A DNA stretch of 64,000 nucleotides. It comes from Raphanus sativus. Its lineage: Eukaryota; Streptophyta; Magnoliopsida; Brassicales; Brassicaceae. The translations under genes and the position numbers were made by a program. Positions 42,620-53,977 of the stretch are shown one piece after another; the stretch's first letter is position 1; the number at the start of each line of letters is the position of its first letter. The notes beneath the pieces are model-generated. The model searched no databases, was not told where the DNA came from, and was given only the letters and a program-made list of their open reading frames with translations. Location: contig NC_079511.1 of assembly GCF_000801105.2 (NCBI RefSeq), positions 11,524,784-11,588,783 on the forward strand, read 5' to 3'.

Positions 42620-45274
42620 TCATTGCAGGCTTTGTCTTGGTCGCCTTTTATTTTGTGTCCTTGGCCTACGCTCCCCTGCTGATGGAAACCGTTTCACTCT
42701 TTTTCTTCCCCTCTGCTCAATGCGCTTAGGAGCCAAGATCTTCTTGTTTTTTATGTAATCCGGGACATCCCATTGGCTCCTATCCGGAACCACATATATA
42801 GTCCTGTAATATGCCAATGCCCACAGCTCTGTCCAATAGTATTTAGATATCAAATCTTCTAAATCGAAAACGTGATTGCTATCACCTTTCTTAGAGTAGA
42901 AAATGAAAGCGGCTAAGCCGTGGACACAAGGATACTTTTCAATGTCAAAGAACCTGCAACTGCAGCTTTTGGCTAGTAAATTCACCAAATACGGTTTCCC
43001 ATCTCTGCCCATGACACTGTATTCAAGGTGAAAAGCATTTAGCTCCGACACAATTAGGCATTCTGCTTCCCCCCACGTGTCATGCACAAAGTTTTCCACT
43101 AGAGGCACCAGTTTCCGCTCACTGGATCCTCGAACTGTCTCTTGCCTGTGCATATTAAACCAATCTGCAGTTTTTTTAACAATCGTATCCAACATTGGTA
43201 TTAAAGAGTACCTCCTCGCGTCTTTGAACACGCTGTTCATCGACTCCACAACGTTGCTTGTGTCAATGTTGTATCTATCTCCTGGAAACCAACACCTCGC
43301 CCACTTTTCTTTCTCACTACTTTCCTCAAGATACTTCGCAGCAGATGGATACCGAGTCTTGAAACCGGAATAAGCAGCATCGAATTCAGGCACTGTGTAA
43401 ATCCGAGCAATGTCCATAAATCTAGCTTCAACAACATCCTTGTTGACGTTTGGCACATGACCTCTCACATTTTGCGCCAAATGCCATATACAATGCGCAT
43501 GATGAGCCATCGGAAACACACTAGCTATGGCATTTATGAGGCTTACATTTCTGTCACTCATAAATACCAACTCCGATGAATCCGGCACAACACTTTTCAA
43601 CATCTCAAAAAACCAAGTCCAACTCTCCTTATTCTCGCCATCTAATACACCAAAGGCTAACGGATAATGGTGCCGATTAGGATCTTGGGCAGTGGCAAAA
43701 ACGAGTACACCACCATATCCATTTTTCAGAAATGTGGCATCTACTGTTATCACTTTCCGCATCACTTGAAAACCTTCAATGCTGGCTCCCAGAGCGATGA
43801 ACAAATATTTGAATTTGTCTGACTCATCCAATTCCACGCTTGATATTGTCCCATAATTCATCTTCTCCAACATGTACAAATAACAGTACAACATCTGGTA
43901 ACTTTCTTCCGGAGTCCCACGCAAAACATTTACAGCTTCGTTTCTACCTCGCAAAGCAGTGGAGCACGATACCTTCACACCAAGTTTGTTCCACACAAAT
44001 TCGATAATGCTTTTAGGAGGAGGAGTTTCCATTTGTCCAGGATAATCATCATGCAATAGAGATGCAACTAGCTGTGGTGTTCCTTTCCTCCTTGAGTTGC
44101 ATTTACTCTGACTTCCACGAGAGCATGTATGCAAGTTCGAGTACGTTCTAATAGAGAACGTTTCACTCCGGCCAATTTTTGCAGCTCGTACTCCCCATTG
44201 ACAACCTTCCTTCGGACATTTTAACACTAATCGCTGCTTATCCGATTTTACCACCTCAAACCCAAAACTATTCGAACATGCTCCTCGATCCACCACTTCT
44301 TGCACTGCCTTTTTACTAACAAACTCTTGTTGTATTTTCAACCCCAAACCGTCTTCCCATGCCTCCATAAATGGAACCGGTTTGGCAAGAGGAGGTGCCT
44401 CTATATATCTTCCACGCATTTCTGACTCTTGTGTACCATTGTCCTCCATTCCACCAGCATTACAATCCTCTCTTCCACCAGCATTACAATCTTCTCTTCC
44501 ACCAGCATTATCATCCTCTCTTCCACCAGCATTATCGTCCTCCATTCCACCAGCATTACAATCCTCTCTTCCACCAGCATTACAATCCTCTCTTCCACCA
44601 GCATTATCATCCTCTCTTCCACCAGCATTATCGTCCTCCATTCCAACAGCATTATCGTCCTCCATTCTATCAGCATTATCATCTTCCTTTCCACCAGCAT
44701 TATCATCCTCCTTTCCACCACCATTTTCATCCAAATTAACTTCTTCATCAACTGCTTCCAACATCTCCTGAATCGCCACTATCCCCCGCTCAGATTGTTT
44801 TTCAACTAGAATGTTGCCACCATATAAAGTTATGGCTCTATCTCCGAAATCATTGTCATTCGAATGCAACACTTCATAGTTCATACCTAACGAACTTCGT
44901 TTACCTAACGAACTTCGTTTGCCGGCTCTTGAAAGTTGCTCGGGGAGTTCTGATCTTCTGATGATTTCCACATACAATATGCACCTGCGGTTCTCTTTAT
45001 CAAGAGACAATAGATATACACAAAGGTCTTCATCATCAAGAATGATAAATTGTTCCTCAGACCCAATCAACAGTGGAATATAACTCAATTTCAACTTCAC
45101 TGAACTTTCATCTATCCCAAGCTTCTTGCATATCCGTGCTTCTACCATTGAAACAGTTATATCGTCCACTTCATTCTTAATCACTACACTATACATGTGA
45201 CCTTCGCATCTGAAATGTATGATGACGTTGTTGCTCATTGGATCCTGACAAGACAACCATTGAATATCATTCAT
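42620..45274 (-). CDS. MuDR-family (MULE) transposase, intact
   Basis: Single open frame of 884 residues with the ATG at 45272-45274. Order of parts: an N-terminal PB1/ubiquitin-like fold (FRCEGHMYSVVIKNEVDDIT to CILYVEII; about 20-110); a repeat region of twelve 8-residue units (about 185-280); the MuDR DNA-binding zinc domain (FVSKKAVQEVVDRGACSNSF to LHTCSR); the MULE DDE core with VITVDATFLKNGYGGVLVFA, AQDPNRHHYPLAFGVLDGEN and FMSDRNVSLINAIASVFP; a SWIM zinc finger CSCRFFDIEKYPCVHGLAAF; and a basic Arg/Lys-rich tail. The core Asp residues and SWIM ligands (CxC...CxH) are present and there are no interruptions, so the protein could be active. Length is usual for the family. Confidence 0.93.
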   Translation of the reverse strand: MNDIQWLSCQDPMSNNVIIHFRCEGHMYSVVIKNEVDDITVSMVEARICKKLGIDESSVKLKLSYIPLLIGSEEQFIILDDEDLCVYLLSLDKENRRCILYVEIIRRSELPEQLSRAGKRSSLGKRSSLGMNYEVLHSNDNDFGDRAITLYGGNILVEKQSERGIVAIQEMLEAVDEEVNLDENGGGKEDDNAGGKEDDNADRMEDDNAVGMEDDNAGGREDDNAGGREDCNAGGREDCNAGGMEDDNAGGREDDNAGGREDCNAGGREDCNAGGMEDNGTQESEMRGRYIEAPPLAKPVPFMEAWEDGLGLKIQQEFVSKKAVQEVVDRGACSNSFGFEVVKSDKQRLVLKCPKEGCQWGVRAAKIGRSETFSIRTYSNLHTCSRGSQSKCNSRRKGTPQLVASLLHDDYPGQMETPPPKSIIEFVWNKLGVKVSCSTALRGRNEAVNVLRGTPEESYQMLYCYLYMLEKMNYGTISSVELDESDKFKYLFIALGASIEGFQVMRKVITVDATFLKNGYGGVLVFATAQDPNRHHYPLAFGVLDGENKESWTWFFEMLKSVVPDSSELVFMSDRNVSLINAIASVFPMAHHAHCIWHLAQNVRGHVPNVNKDVVEARFMDIARIYTVPEFDAAYSGFKTRYPSAAKYLEESSEKEKWARCWFPGDRYNIDTSNVVESMNSVFKDARRYSLIPMLDTIVKKTADWFNMHRQETVRGSSERKLVPLVENFVHDTWGEAECLIVSELNAFHLEYSVMGRDGKPYLVNLLAKSCSCRFFDIEKYPCVHGLAAFIFYSKKGDSNHVFDLEDLISKYYWTELWALAYYRTIYVVPDRSQWDVPDYIKNKKILAPKRIEQRGRKRVKRFPSAGERRPRTQNKRRPRQSLQ
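44432..44719 (-). repeat. Coding minisatellite in the MULE transposase
   Basis: Twelve consecutive 24-bp units encode variants of GGREDDNA. Forms in order: GGKEDDNA twice, DRMEDDNA, VGMEDDNA, then GGREDDNA-GGREDCNA-GGREDCNA-GGMEDDNA, followed by the same four again with the last unit altered to GGMEDNGT. The repeated four-unit block is a 96-bp higher-order repeat, showing recent expansion. All units keep frame. Confidence 0.92.
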
Positions 45275-47406
45275 TATGCATCGAAATATTCCAACATAAT
45301 TAATTATTAACCGTTCTGGTTCAGTAATACTAGTATAACTAGCTGTACAACAAATATCAGTAATACTAGTATTACTAGCTATACTACAAATATCAGTATT
45401 ACTAGCTCTACTATAGTTTCACTAGTTCTCCTATCTTAGCCGTATTGATTCTCAAATCTACAATCAATGTACTACGATTTAACTCTCCAATGCAGCTAAT
45501 TTCACTCATAATGGACCAAATCGACCTCCGGCAACATCTACATCCATTCCAATCAGGTTTTCTCATCGAGGATTGCAACATTTATACATACATACCCGTT
45601 TTCACCTTTCCAGTACAGTGGAAGGTAGTGCAGCCTTTGATTGCGAACTCGATTGATATAGATAGGACCGAAGATCGATCTTCGACTCTGGAGCTTCGGA
45701 TTGGGGAGGCAAATCGAAAGAAAGGAACTGAATTGGAGGAGGGCAGCTCAGTGGAGGACGAGAGCGTCGTGCATCGTTTCTCGATTTCGTTTTTCGATTT
45801 TCTTTATTCCACAACGCAGAGACGCAAACGCAATTCCACTCTCGGTTCAATTGAGAGGTTCAATTGCAACTGGTTTAATTTTCTTTATTTTCAAATTTAA
45901 TTTTATTTTATCTGAGGTCAATTTCGTAATTGCAACTGGTTTAATGAAATAGGAGGGTGTTGAGAATAGGGGGGGATATAAGTGATTTAGTTTTTTTGTA
46001 GGAGGGCATCTGAGGATATGTCTCCGATTAGACGGCGAAGCAACAAAGCAAATCAATAACGGGTTTGGTAATTGGTAATGTCTATTAATTTATTCATTAA
46101 TTGAAATATTTGGTAGGCCACTTTTTTTTTTGGGGCCTGTATAGTTAATATAGGCCCGTTTCAAGCTGCCTGTCAAAGATTCAACCAGTTAGCTATTGGC
46201 GTTGTTAAGTCACATAATTAGAAGTTTAGAACCCACCAACAACGCCAAATCTTTGATTTTACTCTGGAGTTCGACCATTATACATTTATACTAAGTAATT
46301 CGATATCCAACTTTGATTCTATTAGAATGCGCATGTCAAAACTGATTTCTTGATAGAGATCAAGACTATATTGTGTGTTTATAAGTGCATTTGTAAAAGT
46401 GGCTGTAGATATGCTAAGAACTAGCATGTCTTGATCGGATCGATCATTTTAGTATGTCCAATATCACAGAAAGAAAAAACACATAAAACAGATTACAAGT
46501 TCAGCTTCATCTAGTAATAGTAGTATTGATTCGAAATTCTATTAGCACAAGTATAAAAAAATTTACTAAGTAAATTTAATTTTTTTAAGTAACATTTACC
46601 AATGTCAACGAAAAAAGTCTCAAATAAAAAGATTCAGCAAAAGTATTTTTTTTCCTAACTCATTAAATAATAACTTAACAATAGAAAAAACATCAAACAA
46701 TTTAGATAACATCAAACGTTTAGAAATCTGTTTCTTTTAGTTAAGAAGATAACACTAATTAGATTTTAAATTTTTATCTATATTTATGCTAAAAATAGAT
46801 ATTCAGTGCATCAATATCTAATCCGGGCTCGTAGTTAAACCGGTGATCCGTATATAATTTGGTTTAAATTTAACAAAAAAATTGTTAGTTACAAATTTGA
46901 TAAAATCTAAAATATTATCATTAACCTATGATTTAACCATGATTAACCCATTAAAACGCAGAGAAAAGTGATAATATTTTTAAGTTAAATTTTTATATAC
47001 TTTTAAGTTGTACATAAAATTGGAAAAAAATATTAGATTTGTAATTTTGTAATTTGATGATTTTTTTCTATTCGAAAAATGATATTAGAAAAAACCAAAA
47101 ATTTATTTATATTACAATATTTTTTATTTTTGTTATTTATATTTTTGAGGAATAAGTTTAAAGATGTCAAAAATATTTCAAAATATAATTTGTTGTAGAT
47201 CTCGCATTAAATGAAATCAGATATTGAAGATCTTAATTAATACATAATTAACCGAAATATTTGTTTAGATTTAATTTGGTAAATCTTATATACCTTATTT
47301 AAGTTATATTTAAGGATATATAGTTAGTAATATTATATATTAGGCAAAATTATATAAGGTATAGTTTTTATTTTAATAGTATTGATTGCTTAAAGATGAT
47401 TTTAGA
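45275..47406. other. Right flank of the MULE island and AT-rich spacer
   Basis: The first 180 bases share the ACTAGT-rich vocabulary of the island. A plus-strand frame at 45445-45900 has no domain and is not called. From 46600 on the DNA is highly AT-rich. The right border of the island lies somewhere in 45430-46060. Confidence 0.4.
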
Positions 47407-47408
47407 TA

Positions 47409-47620
47409 CTATTCTCTCTGTTTCATATTAGTTGTCGTTGTAGAGAAAAAAAATTATTTCAAAATAAGTGTCGTTTTATAATTTCAATACAAAATTTATT
47501 AATATGATTTTTTTATTTATTTTTTTATTGGTTGAAATATAGCTAAGTGTATGGGTAATGATGTTTTTATTTTGAAAATGTACAAAATTAAACAACATGT
47601 AAAGTGAATAGAGGGAGCAG
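47409..47620. mobile_element. Stowaway-like MITE
   Basis: Left end CTATTCTCTCTGTTTCATAT and inverted right end CTGCTCCCTCTATTCAC are similar and resemble Stowaway termini. TA flanks both sides (47407-47408 and 47621-47622). The interior (212 bp in total) is AT-rich and non-coding. Confidence 0.65.
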
Positions 47621-48091
47621 TATTTTTCGTTTACAGAAATAGAGGTCATGTAACGGATAAATCATATCCCGATGACCAAGGGATATAGAGAATAAAATAT
47701 TAGCAATCTAATTTGTAAAGGGAATAAAAATCGAAAGTCGTATATATATTAACCCTGTAAAAAATCTTGAGCCGTTTTACTGGAAACTGAACGTGGCAAG
47801 AACAATCCTTGGGCAGCCAGAATCTATTGAAAGGTAACATGTTTATCGTCTTCTTTCTCCACGATTCCACTTTACAAAGTTTGATTTTTATTTTTTTAAT
47901 TATGTACCGTTTTGTCGTTCGTTCGTTCTTCAACAGGCGACGCTTCAGTCTTCAAAAACAATTATTTTTATTCTTGGTTCATAATAAGGTTATCACTTTA
48001 ACATACCCAACGAGAATGTTTGTTGATTTTGTTGCAGGACATCGTCTTTGTGTTCAACATATATAAGGGTTTAGTTTAAAAATCTATTCTG

Positions 48092-50076
48092 ATGGGAGGT
48101 AACAGTTCGACGAGTAGGAGCAACAGTCAGAGATATTCTCAGAGTCCTCACCAAAACAGCACGCCACAACATTCTACTACGGCTTCTGCGTTACAGCAAA
48201 AGAATCAATCCAAAAAGTATTCACTCATTGCCGATAACTACCGTTCCACTGATGAGGTCAATACTTTTTTTAAAAGATTCTTTAGGGTTTCTTTTTTATT
48301 TTTCTTGGTAAGTTTATTTGAATGTCCGGTTACGATAATAATAATAATAGGTTACGGCTGCGCTTTCACAAGCCGGTTTGGAGTCATCGAATCTGATTGT
48401 TGGTATAGATGTCACAAAGAGCAACGAGTGGACAGGTGAAAAAACCTATTTTACATATTTTTGAAATAATGTGAATGTTGCTGATTTTTGTTTGTTTGAT
48501 TTTTTTACAGGACAGAGATCATTCGACGGGAAGAGCTTACATGACATAGGACCAGTTCCAAACCCGTACGAGCAAGCGATTTCAATCATCGGAAAGACTT
48601 TATCCTCTTTCGATGAAGATAACTTGATCCCTTGTTATGGCTTTGGAGATGGTAATGTTATGTTCTCTGCTGCATTACATTTTACTTTGTAGACAAGAGA
48701 GAGAAGTAATGGTTGTTTGGTTCTTGTAGCTACGACACATGATCAGGATGTATTCAGTTTCCTTCCGGACGATACTTTCTGTAACGGGTTTGAAGAGGTT
48801 CTTGCTCGTTACAAAGAGATTGTTCCTCAGCTTCGTCTTGCAGGTTGAGGTTTACCTAAGAAACAAATCTTCTTATGCTTGTGAGTTTCTTCTGTTGATT
48901 ACATGATGTTTGGTCCCTTCTATGTCACAGGTCCGACTTCTTTTGCACCTATTATCGAAAGAGCTATGACGATTGTGGAGGAAAGTGGAGGGCAGTACCA
49001 TGTTCTTCTCATCATTGCTGATGGACAGGTAAAACTAAAGACCTTGGTTTTCGCTACGATCTTTGTCACATGATCGGTTAGTAATTAAGATTATGATGTT
49101 TGTTAGGTGACAACACAGCACGGTGGTCTCAGTGCACAAGAACGTAAGACCATTGATGCTATCGTTAGAGCAAGGTAATAAAAAAAAATATTTCTTGATT
49201 ATTAGTTTCATTCAAAAGTTAGATGATCTCATTGTGTTGATGATCTATATAACCAAATCCTCTTGCAGTCAATATCCATTATCGATAGTTTTGGTTGGTG
49301 TTGGAGATGGTCCTTGGGATACAATGAGACAGTTTGATGACAACATACCCGCTCGTGCCTTTGACAACTTCCAGGTAACGCCACTCAATACAATGTGACA
49401 TCACTTTTGTCTCTATATATAGGTATAAGTCATTAAATTTAGTTTTCTTTTTTGTTTTCACTTGTCTTGAATGGAACAGTTTGTGAATTTCACGGAGATT
49501 ATGTGGAAGAACATTGATGCTGGAAGAAAAGAAGCAGAGTTTTCAGTTTCAGCCTTGATGGAGATCCCTTCTCAGTATAAGGCCACCCTCGAGCTCGGCT
49601 TGCTCGGGTAATTAAAAGTTTCTTGAATTTGATTTTGAGTTGTATCACTAAACATGTAGCTCTGTGCTTTATCTAACAAATGATATTGTTTCCAAATTTT
49701 ATAGACGAAGAACTGGAAACTGTCCAAACAAAACTGCTCGTCAACCACCAATAAGTGGTTACAATCGATCTCTGAGCAACAGTTCTTGGTCAAGCAGTGT
49801 TGCCTCTGCACCACCTACCTCATCTGGTAGTAATGAGAGCCAGGTTTGTGGATTCATATTTATGTCTTTGTTGAGCAAATAACTTTTAACCTTAATCAAA
49901 ATCAGTTAACCATTGTTTTTGCAATCATATTTTTTCAGGTTTGCGCGATCTGTCTGGTTAATACAAAGAACATGGCATTCAACTGTGGACACCAGACTTG
50001 CAACAAATGTGGAGAAAACATTCAAACATGTCCTGTTTGCCGCGTCTCTATCGCAGTTCGTATTAAACTCTATTAG
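48092..50076 (+). CDS. RGLG-type E3 ubiquitin ligase (VWA/copine and RING)
   Basis: RGLG proteins ubiquitinate targets in hormone and stress signalling at the plasma membrane and nucleus. Ten exons: 48092-48256, 48351-48435, 48511-48651, 48730-48843, 48931-49028, 49107-49174, 49269-49374, 49480-49607, 49705-49843, 49939-50076, all in frame, 393 residues. The start [10 protein letters not shown] fits an N-myristoylation site (Gly2, Ser6). The copine/VWA domain covers about 40-300: [18 protein letters not shown] has the DxTxS metal-site motif of this family, then [26 protein letters not shown] and [15 protein letters not shown] Ser-rich linker leads to the C-terminal [23 protein letters not shown], all ligands present. 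Closest by recollection to RGLG5/RGLG3; I do not assign a number. The corresponding Arabidopsis interval lacks it. Confidence 0.9.
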
Positions 50077-50476
50077 TACTAGTTTTCCTTTTACTCAACT
50101 TTCTCACTGCTACCGGATTTGAATTGAGAATGCAGTAATTGTTTTTGCACCTTCGTTGTTATAAGCTTTTTACAGCTTTCTTTATAAAAGAATAGGTTTT
50201 TTTATGATGATAACATGTATTCTTGTCATGCAAGTCTTGCTATTGTCACATGTGTCCATTGTTTGAACTAGGTGCAGTGGGTCATTAAGTCCAAACCAAA
50301 CTAAAACTTCACTAGTAACATTTGTTTATACTAACCAGAACAGTAAGTCATGTTTTATAGTGATTAAAACACACACATTTAGTTGCATTTAGTAACACGC
50401 ATTTAGTTGTATTTAGTAACACACATTTTGCTCATACCGATAAAAATCAAATACTGAGGCTTGGTGAACTTAACCC
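50077..50476. other. Convergent 3' flanks of RGLG and CYP86C genes
   Basis: Short spacer holding the two 3' untranslated regions. A local direct repeat of ATTTAGTTG(C/T)ATTTAGTAACA occurs at about 50377-50422. No gene. Confidence 0.5.
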
Positions 50477-52030
50477 TTACACGTCGCGGTCCTGGAGGGT
50501 AACACGCAGACCGTTCTTCGTGTACAGCGTGGTGGTGAGCTTAGGTACAACAGTCTGTCCTTCTACGACTCTGACCTTATACCTCATCAAGACTGCTGCA
50601 GCCACCATTTTCATCTGTGTGTAAGCAAACTTCTTGCCAACGCAAAGTCTTGGACCTGCATTGAACACAACATACTTGAACTGATCTCCGCTGACAATCC
50701 TTCCTTCTTTGATCCATCTCTCTGGTTTGAACTCTTCCCAATCTTTCCCCCAAATCGATTCTATTCTCCCCATGGAGAAGATGGAGAAGAAAACCCTAGC
50801 GCCTTTCTTTACCCTTGTCCCATCAGGCAATGTGTCGTCTTCTAACGCTTGTTTTATCTCCACCGGCACCGAAGGATAAAGCCTCAGCGATTCTGTTAGA
50901 GCAGCTTGCAGATACACCATTTCGTTAAGCTCTTGTGCACTGAACGTTTCTTGTGGTGCAAGTTTCTCGCGAATCTCTTTGATTTCGCTTAGGATTCTCT
51001 TCTCGACTTGAGGATGGTTATGAACTAGCCAGAAGAACCAGACCAGAGCCACTGACGTGGTGTCTCGGCCCGCGATGATGATACTCGTGATAAACTCTCT
51101 GAAGTACTTGTCTGAATAGTAGTCCCCTTCTTCTTTCTCGTGCTCTCTCTCCATAAGGCGTGACAAGAGATCAGATGAATCGTTCAAGCTCCTGAGTCTC
51201 CTCATCTTGTTCCTCCTCTCTCTCACTGTCTTGTTAGCAAACGCATGAACCACTCCAACCGCTTTTTTCAGCTTCCTCTCGTGTCCTATCCCTAGAAACC
51301 TCATTGGCTTCCACACGAAAGGAGGCATCAAAAACCTAGCGAGTGTATACTCTGTCGCTTCCTCAAAAGCCTTAGCGAAAGGAATCTCCGGTAAGTCCAC
51401 CGCCAACGATCCTGGATCAACCCCAAAGGCCGAGATACATATGCTGTCGAATGTGAAACGAAGGAGCACGTCTTGCAGATCAAAGACTCTCTTCGAAGCA
51501 GCCATCTTCTCCATCAGTTTCACCAGCTTACGTTCCACGAGATCTCTCATCGTAGTAAACGTGTGGTCCAAGAAACGCGAAGAATGCATCTCGGTTTTCG
51601 CCACGGGTCTCTCCTCCTTCCACAGCTCGTCGTCAGCGTTGAAGATCCCATCTTCGAGAAGCTCACGAAACCTCTCTCTATAATACTCGCCCTTTGGGTA
51701 GTTTCTGAAGTTTGTTTTGAGAATGTGTTCGACGTTCGCGGGGTTTGCGGTCATGATACCGTAGGCCCCACCGAACCAAACTCCCCTGTAATGAAACGTC
51801 CCGCCGGCTCTGACCAGGCACCTCGTGCACCACCCTAACAGATCGTCTTTGTTTAAGGCTAACGTGGGTGCGACTCCCAACACTGGCCAAATCACTGGCC
51901 CGCCTTTGCTCACTAACTTCTCGCGCAAGTAACTGAGAAGAAAAAGCCCTATTAGGGCTAAAGCCACGTCCGAGAACTTTAAATGAGTGTATACCCTTTC
52001 CACCCCAGAAATCAACAAGTTCATCTCCAT
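50477..52030 (-). CDS. CYP86C1: Cytochrome P450 of the CYP86C subfamily (fatty-acid hydroxylase)
   Basis: CYP86 enzymes hydroxylate the terminal carbon of fatty acids, for cutin and suberin monomers, on the endoplasmic reticulum. Intronless, 517 residues. An N-terminal membrane anchor (VALALIGLFLLSYLREKLV) precedes the catalytic domain; the I-helix is SIIIAGRDTTSVALVW, the ExxR motif ESLRLYPSVP, the PERF-type motif PERWIKEG and the heme loop FNAGPRLCVGKKFAY with its Cys ligand. No motif is damaged. The ATG at 52028-52030 (MEMNLLISG) is the first in frame; codons further upstream lack an ATG. Homology and position (At1g24540) point to CYP86C1. It converges with the RGLG gene, with 400 bases between them. 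Confidence 0.94.
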   Translation of the reverse strand: MEMNLLISGVERVYTHLKFSDVALALIGLFLLSYLREKLVSKGGPVIWPVLGVAPTLALNKDDLLGWCTRCLVRAGGTFHYRGVWFGGAYGIMTANPANVEHILKTNFRNYPKGEYYRERFRELLEDGIFNADDELWKEERPVAKTEMHSSRFLDHTFTTMRDLVERKLVKLMEKMAASKRVFDLQDVLLRFTFDSICISAFGVDPGSLAVDLPEIPFAKAFEEATEYTLARFLMPPFVWKPMRFLGIGHERKLKKAVGVVHAFANKTVRERRNKMRRLRSLNDSSDLLSRLMEREHEKEEGDYYSDKYFREFITSIIIAGRDTTSVALVWFFWLVHNHPQVEKRILSEIKEIREKLAPQETFSAQELNEMVYLQAALTESLRLYPSVPVEIKQALEDDTLPDGTRVKKGARVFFSIFSMGRIESIWGKDWEEFKPERWIKEGRIVSGDQFKYVVFNAGPRLCVGKKFAYTQMKMVAAAVLMRYKVRVVEGQTVVPKLTTTLYTKNGLRVTLQDRDV

Positions 52031-53969
52031 GAACACAACAGATTAAGCTTTTGGGGATGAGTTGCAAATGTAGAATTAAGATGGCATGGGAAATAAATAA
52101 ACCAGTTTTATTAACTGATCACACCAACTTCACTAGTCCCTCTACTAAACTGTATTAATTCTGAGGCTTTGTAGCTTTTCCTGAATAAGGAATCCTTGTC
52201 ATAATAGGGGTTAGCTGATTATATAGCTTATCACAAAATGTTAATCAAGTAACAAAACTTCTCGTGTTACACAAAAATGTACACTTTTGCTGATTTTGTA
52301 AAACTATCCTGATTTATATCGAGCAATGCATAAACAAATATTTACTGCATAACTAATTTAATTATCTATACGCCTTAGATTGATATGTTACAACAAATGC
52401 AATTCTATATAGACTAATATCGTTCATTTAATATGATATATATCACCGAACATTCCATAACACCTTCAAACTATGTAATTTTAGGTGACGAAGAGATGAT
52501 TCCCGTTTTATACCCTTAAACCCAATAAATATATAGTTCAATCTTAATATTCACATGATCTTTCAAGAAAAATACAGATATGTCTTGCTTTTGAGATGTA
52601 TATATTAGAAATTATTTCGTTTTTCTGTTGAAACGTCTATTAGAATTGAAATGTATCTGGCAGGCCCTTAACTCCCAACCACTTCAAGCAAAGCCGTAAG
52701 CTAAATTAGGTATCTTCTGTTCTCAGCAAAATATCATCAATGATCTAACTGTGGACGCAAACGGTAACATTGCTTTAATCTCATATGCATTACGAAAGCA
52801 GTAACATTAATTATAGTTCCCTTTTTGTGAGTTTAATGTTAAGAAGGTCCACATTCATTACCATTTATAAGATTAATCTAGTAGAGATCGACCTTAATAT
52901 GGTTTTGGCAGATCTGAGATCATGACATATAGTTGAGAGTAGGTGGTTACAACGAGACCAGCTCTTAGGAGAACGGGACTCCAAAAATCTTAGTGGTAAA
53001 TATTTATGAAGATTATCTAAACCCTTAAATCCTTTAAATTGGATTATGTAGCCTTCAACCCACTTTTTTCTTCTTAACTTGTTCTTTGGAAGTTTTCTAT
53101 ATTCAAGTTACAATTTTCGTTATCTTGTAAATAGAACTTTTAAATGAGCCCGTGGATTCAGCATATTATTCAGTTCATTTGAGATGCCGAGTTAAGTTCT
53201 TAACAACTAATCTCTTTCTTAACGAGTTTAGTTCAGCGCTCTCTACCTTTACTTCGTTGGACTTTTTGTTCCATATCCAATTCTTTGAAATAGTTTTCTT
53301 TTTCTCAGAACAATTGATTTATCCCAAGTTCTGTAACTAAACTGAAAATTGTATAATTAGTGAGGTAGTCAATTGGCCTTGCAATACGTTGGATATTCCT
53401 CCCCATAATTTCGACCATTTCATAATTTCTACAGATTGTCTTCTAGTTTTATATAATTAACACATCAACTAAATATATGATTAATAAGAAAAACATTTGA
53501 CATGGCCTACAGAGTACAGACTAATGTAAATCATTATTTAGACTTTCAATGGTTATGTGAACTATGTGCAATTGTGCATTATCGTTTCATCTTTTGTCAA
53601 ACACATTTAATTAAATTATTCCTACTTGTTAATAGTCAACGCCATACAGATACTTAAAACTTTTTATCAAAAAGTTTTTAATAAGAAAATATTCATACTT
53701 TATCATGCATACATACGCCCACTTGTGCATAAAATGTCGTGATTTGAAACTTACAAGCTATTATTGATTCCTTTTCGTTAAATAGTTATAGTAACTTATT
53801 AAACTTGGTTTATGAGGTCGTGAATCGCGAGACAGCACACACAACAAGGTAGTCCATAATAATATCGTAGTCCACTAATATATAGTAATATTTGATTTAT
53901 ACGCAGGTATTAATATACTTGTAATCTTTTTTTTTTTTTAAACTTAATATACGTGTAATCTTCTGCTTA
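52031..53969. other. Intergenic DNA upstream of CYP86C
   Basis: AT-rich promoter-side sequence of the P450 gene and spacer. Open frames are short and without domains. Confidence 0.4.
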
Positions 53970-53977
53970 GATATACG

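Larger units (their letters stand above)
37858..45450. mobile_element. Composite Mutator-like (MULE) island
   Basis: Four transposon-type genes sit together between two syntenic host genes: DUF1985 (+), GRF (+), GRF (-) and a MuDR-type transposase (-). The non-coding parts share low-complexity ACTAGT/TAGTTGTACAA vocabulary (38590-38690, 40440-40510, 42060-42120, 45310-45430), which argues for one element rather than chance neighbours. I found no long terminal inverted repeat or 9-bp target duplication, so borders are approximate; non-TIR MULEs of this kind are known in crucifers. Confidence 0.65.

Noticed and set aside
44432..44719. Regular repeats resembling a CRISPR array
   Set aside because: Units are contiguous without spacers, lie in a coding frame and are in a eukaryotic genome.
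44371..44809. Three long overlapping plus-strand open frames rich in His, Ser or Leu
   Set aside because: They are mirror images of the 24-bp minisatellite in the transposase on the other strand; a repeat whose length is a multiple of three opens all frames.
45445..45900. 151-codon plus-strand frame at the right edge of the MULE island
   Set aside because: No domain; composition matches non-coding flank and the frame overlaps the likely element border.
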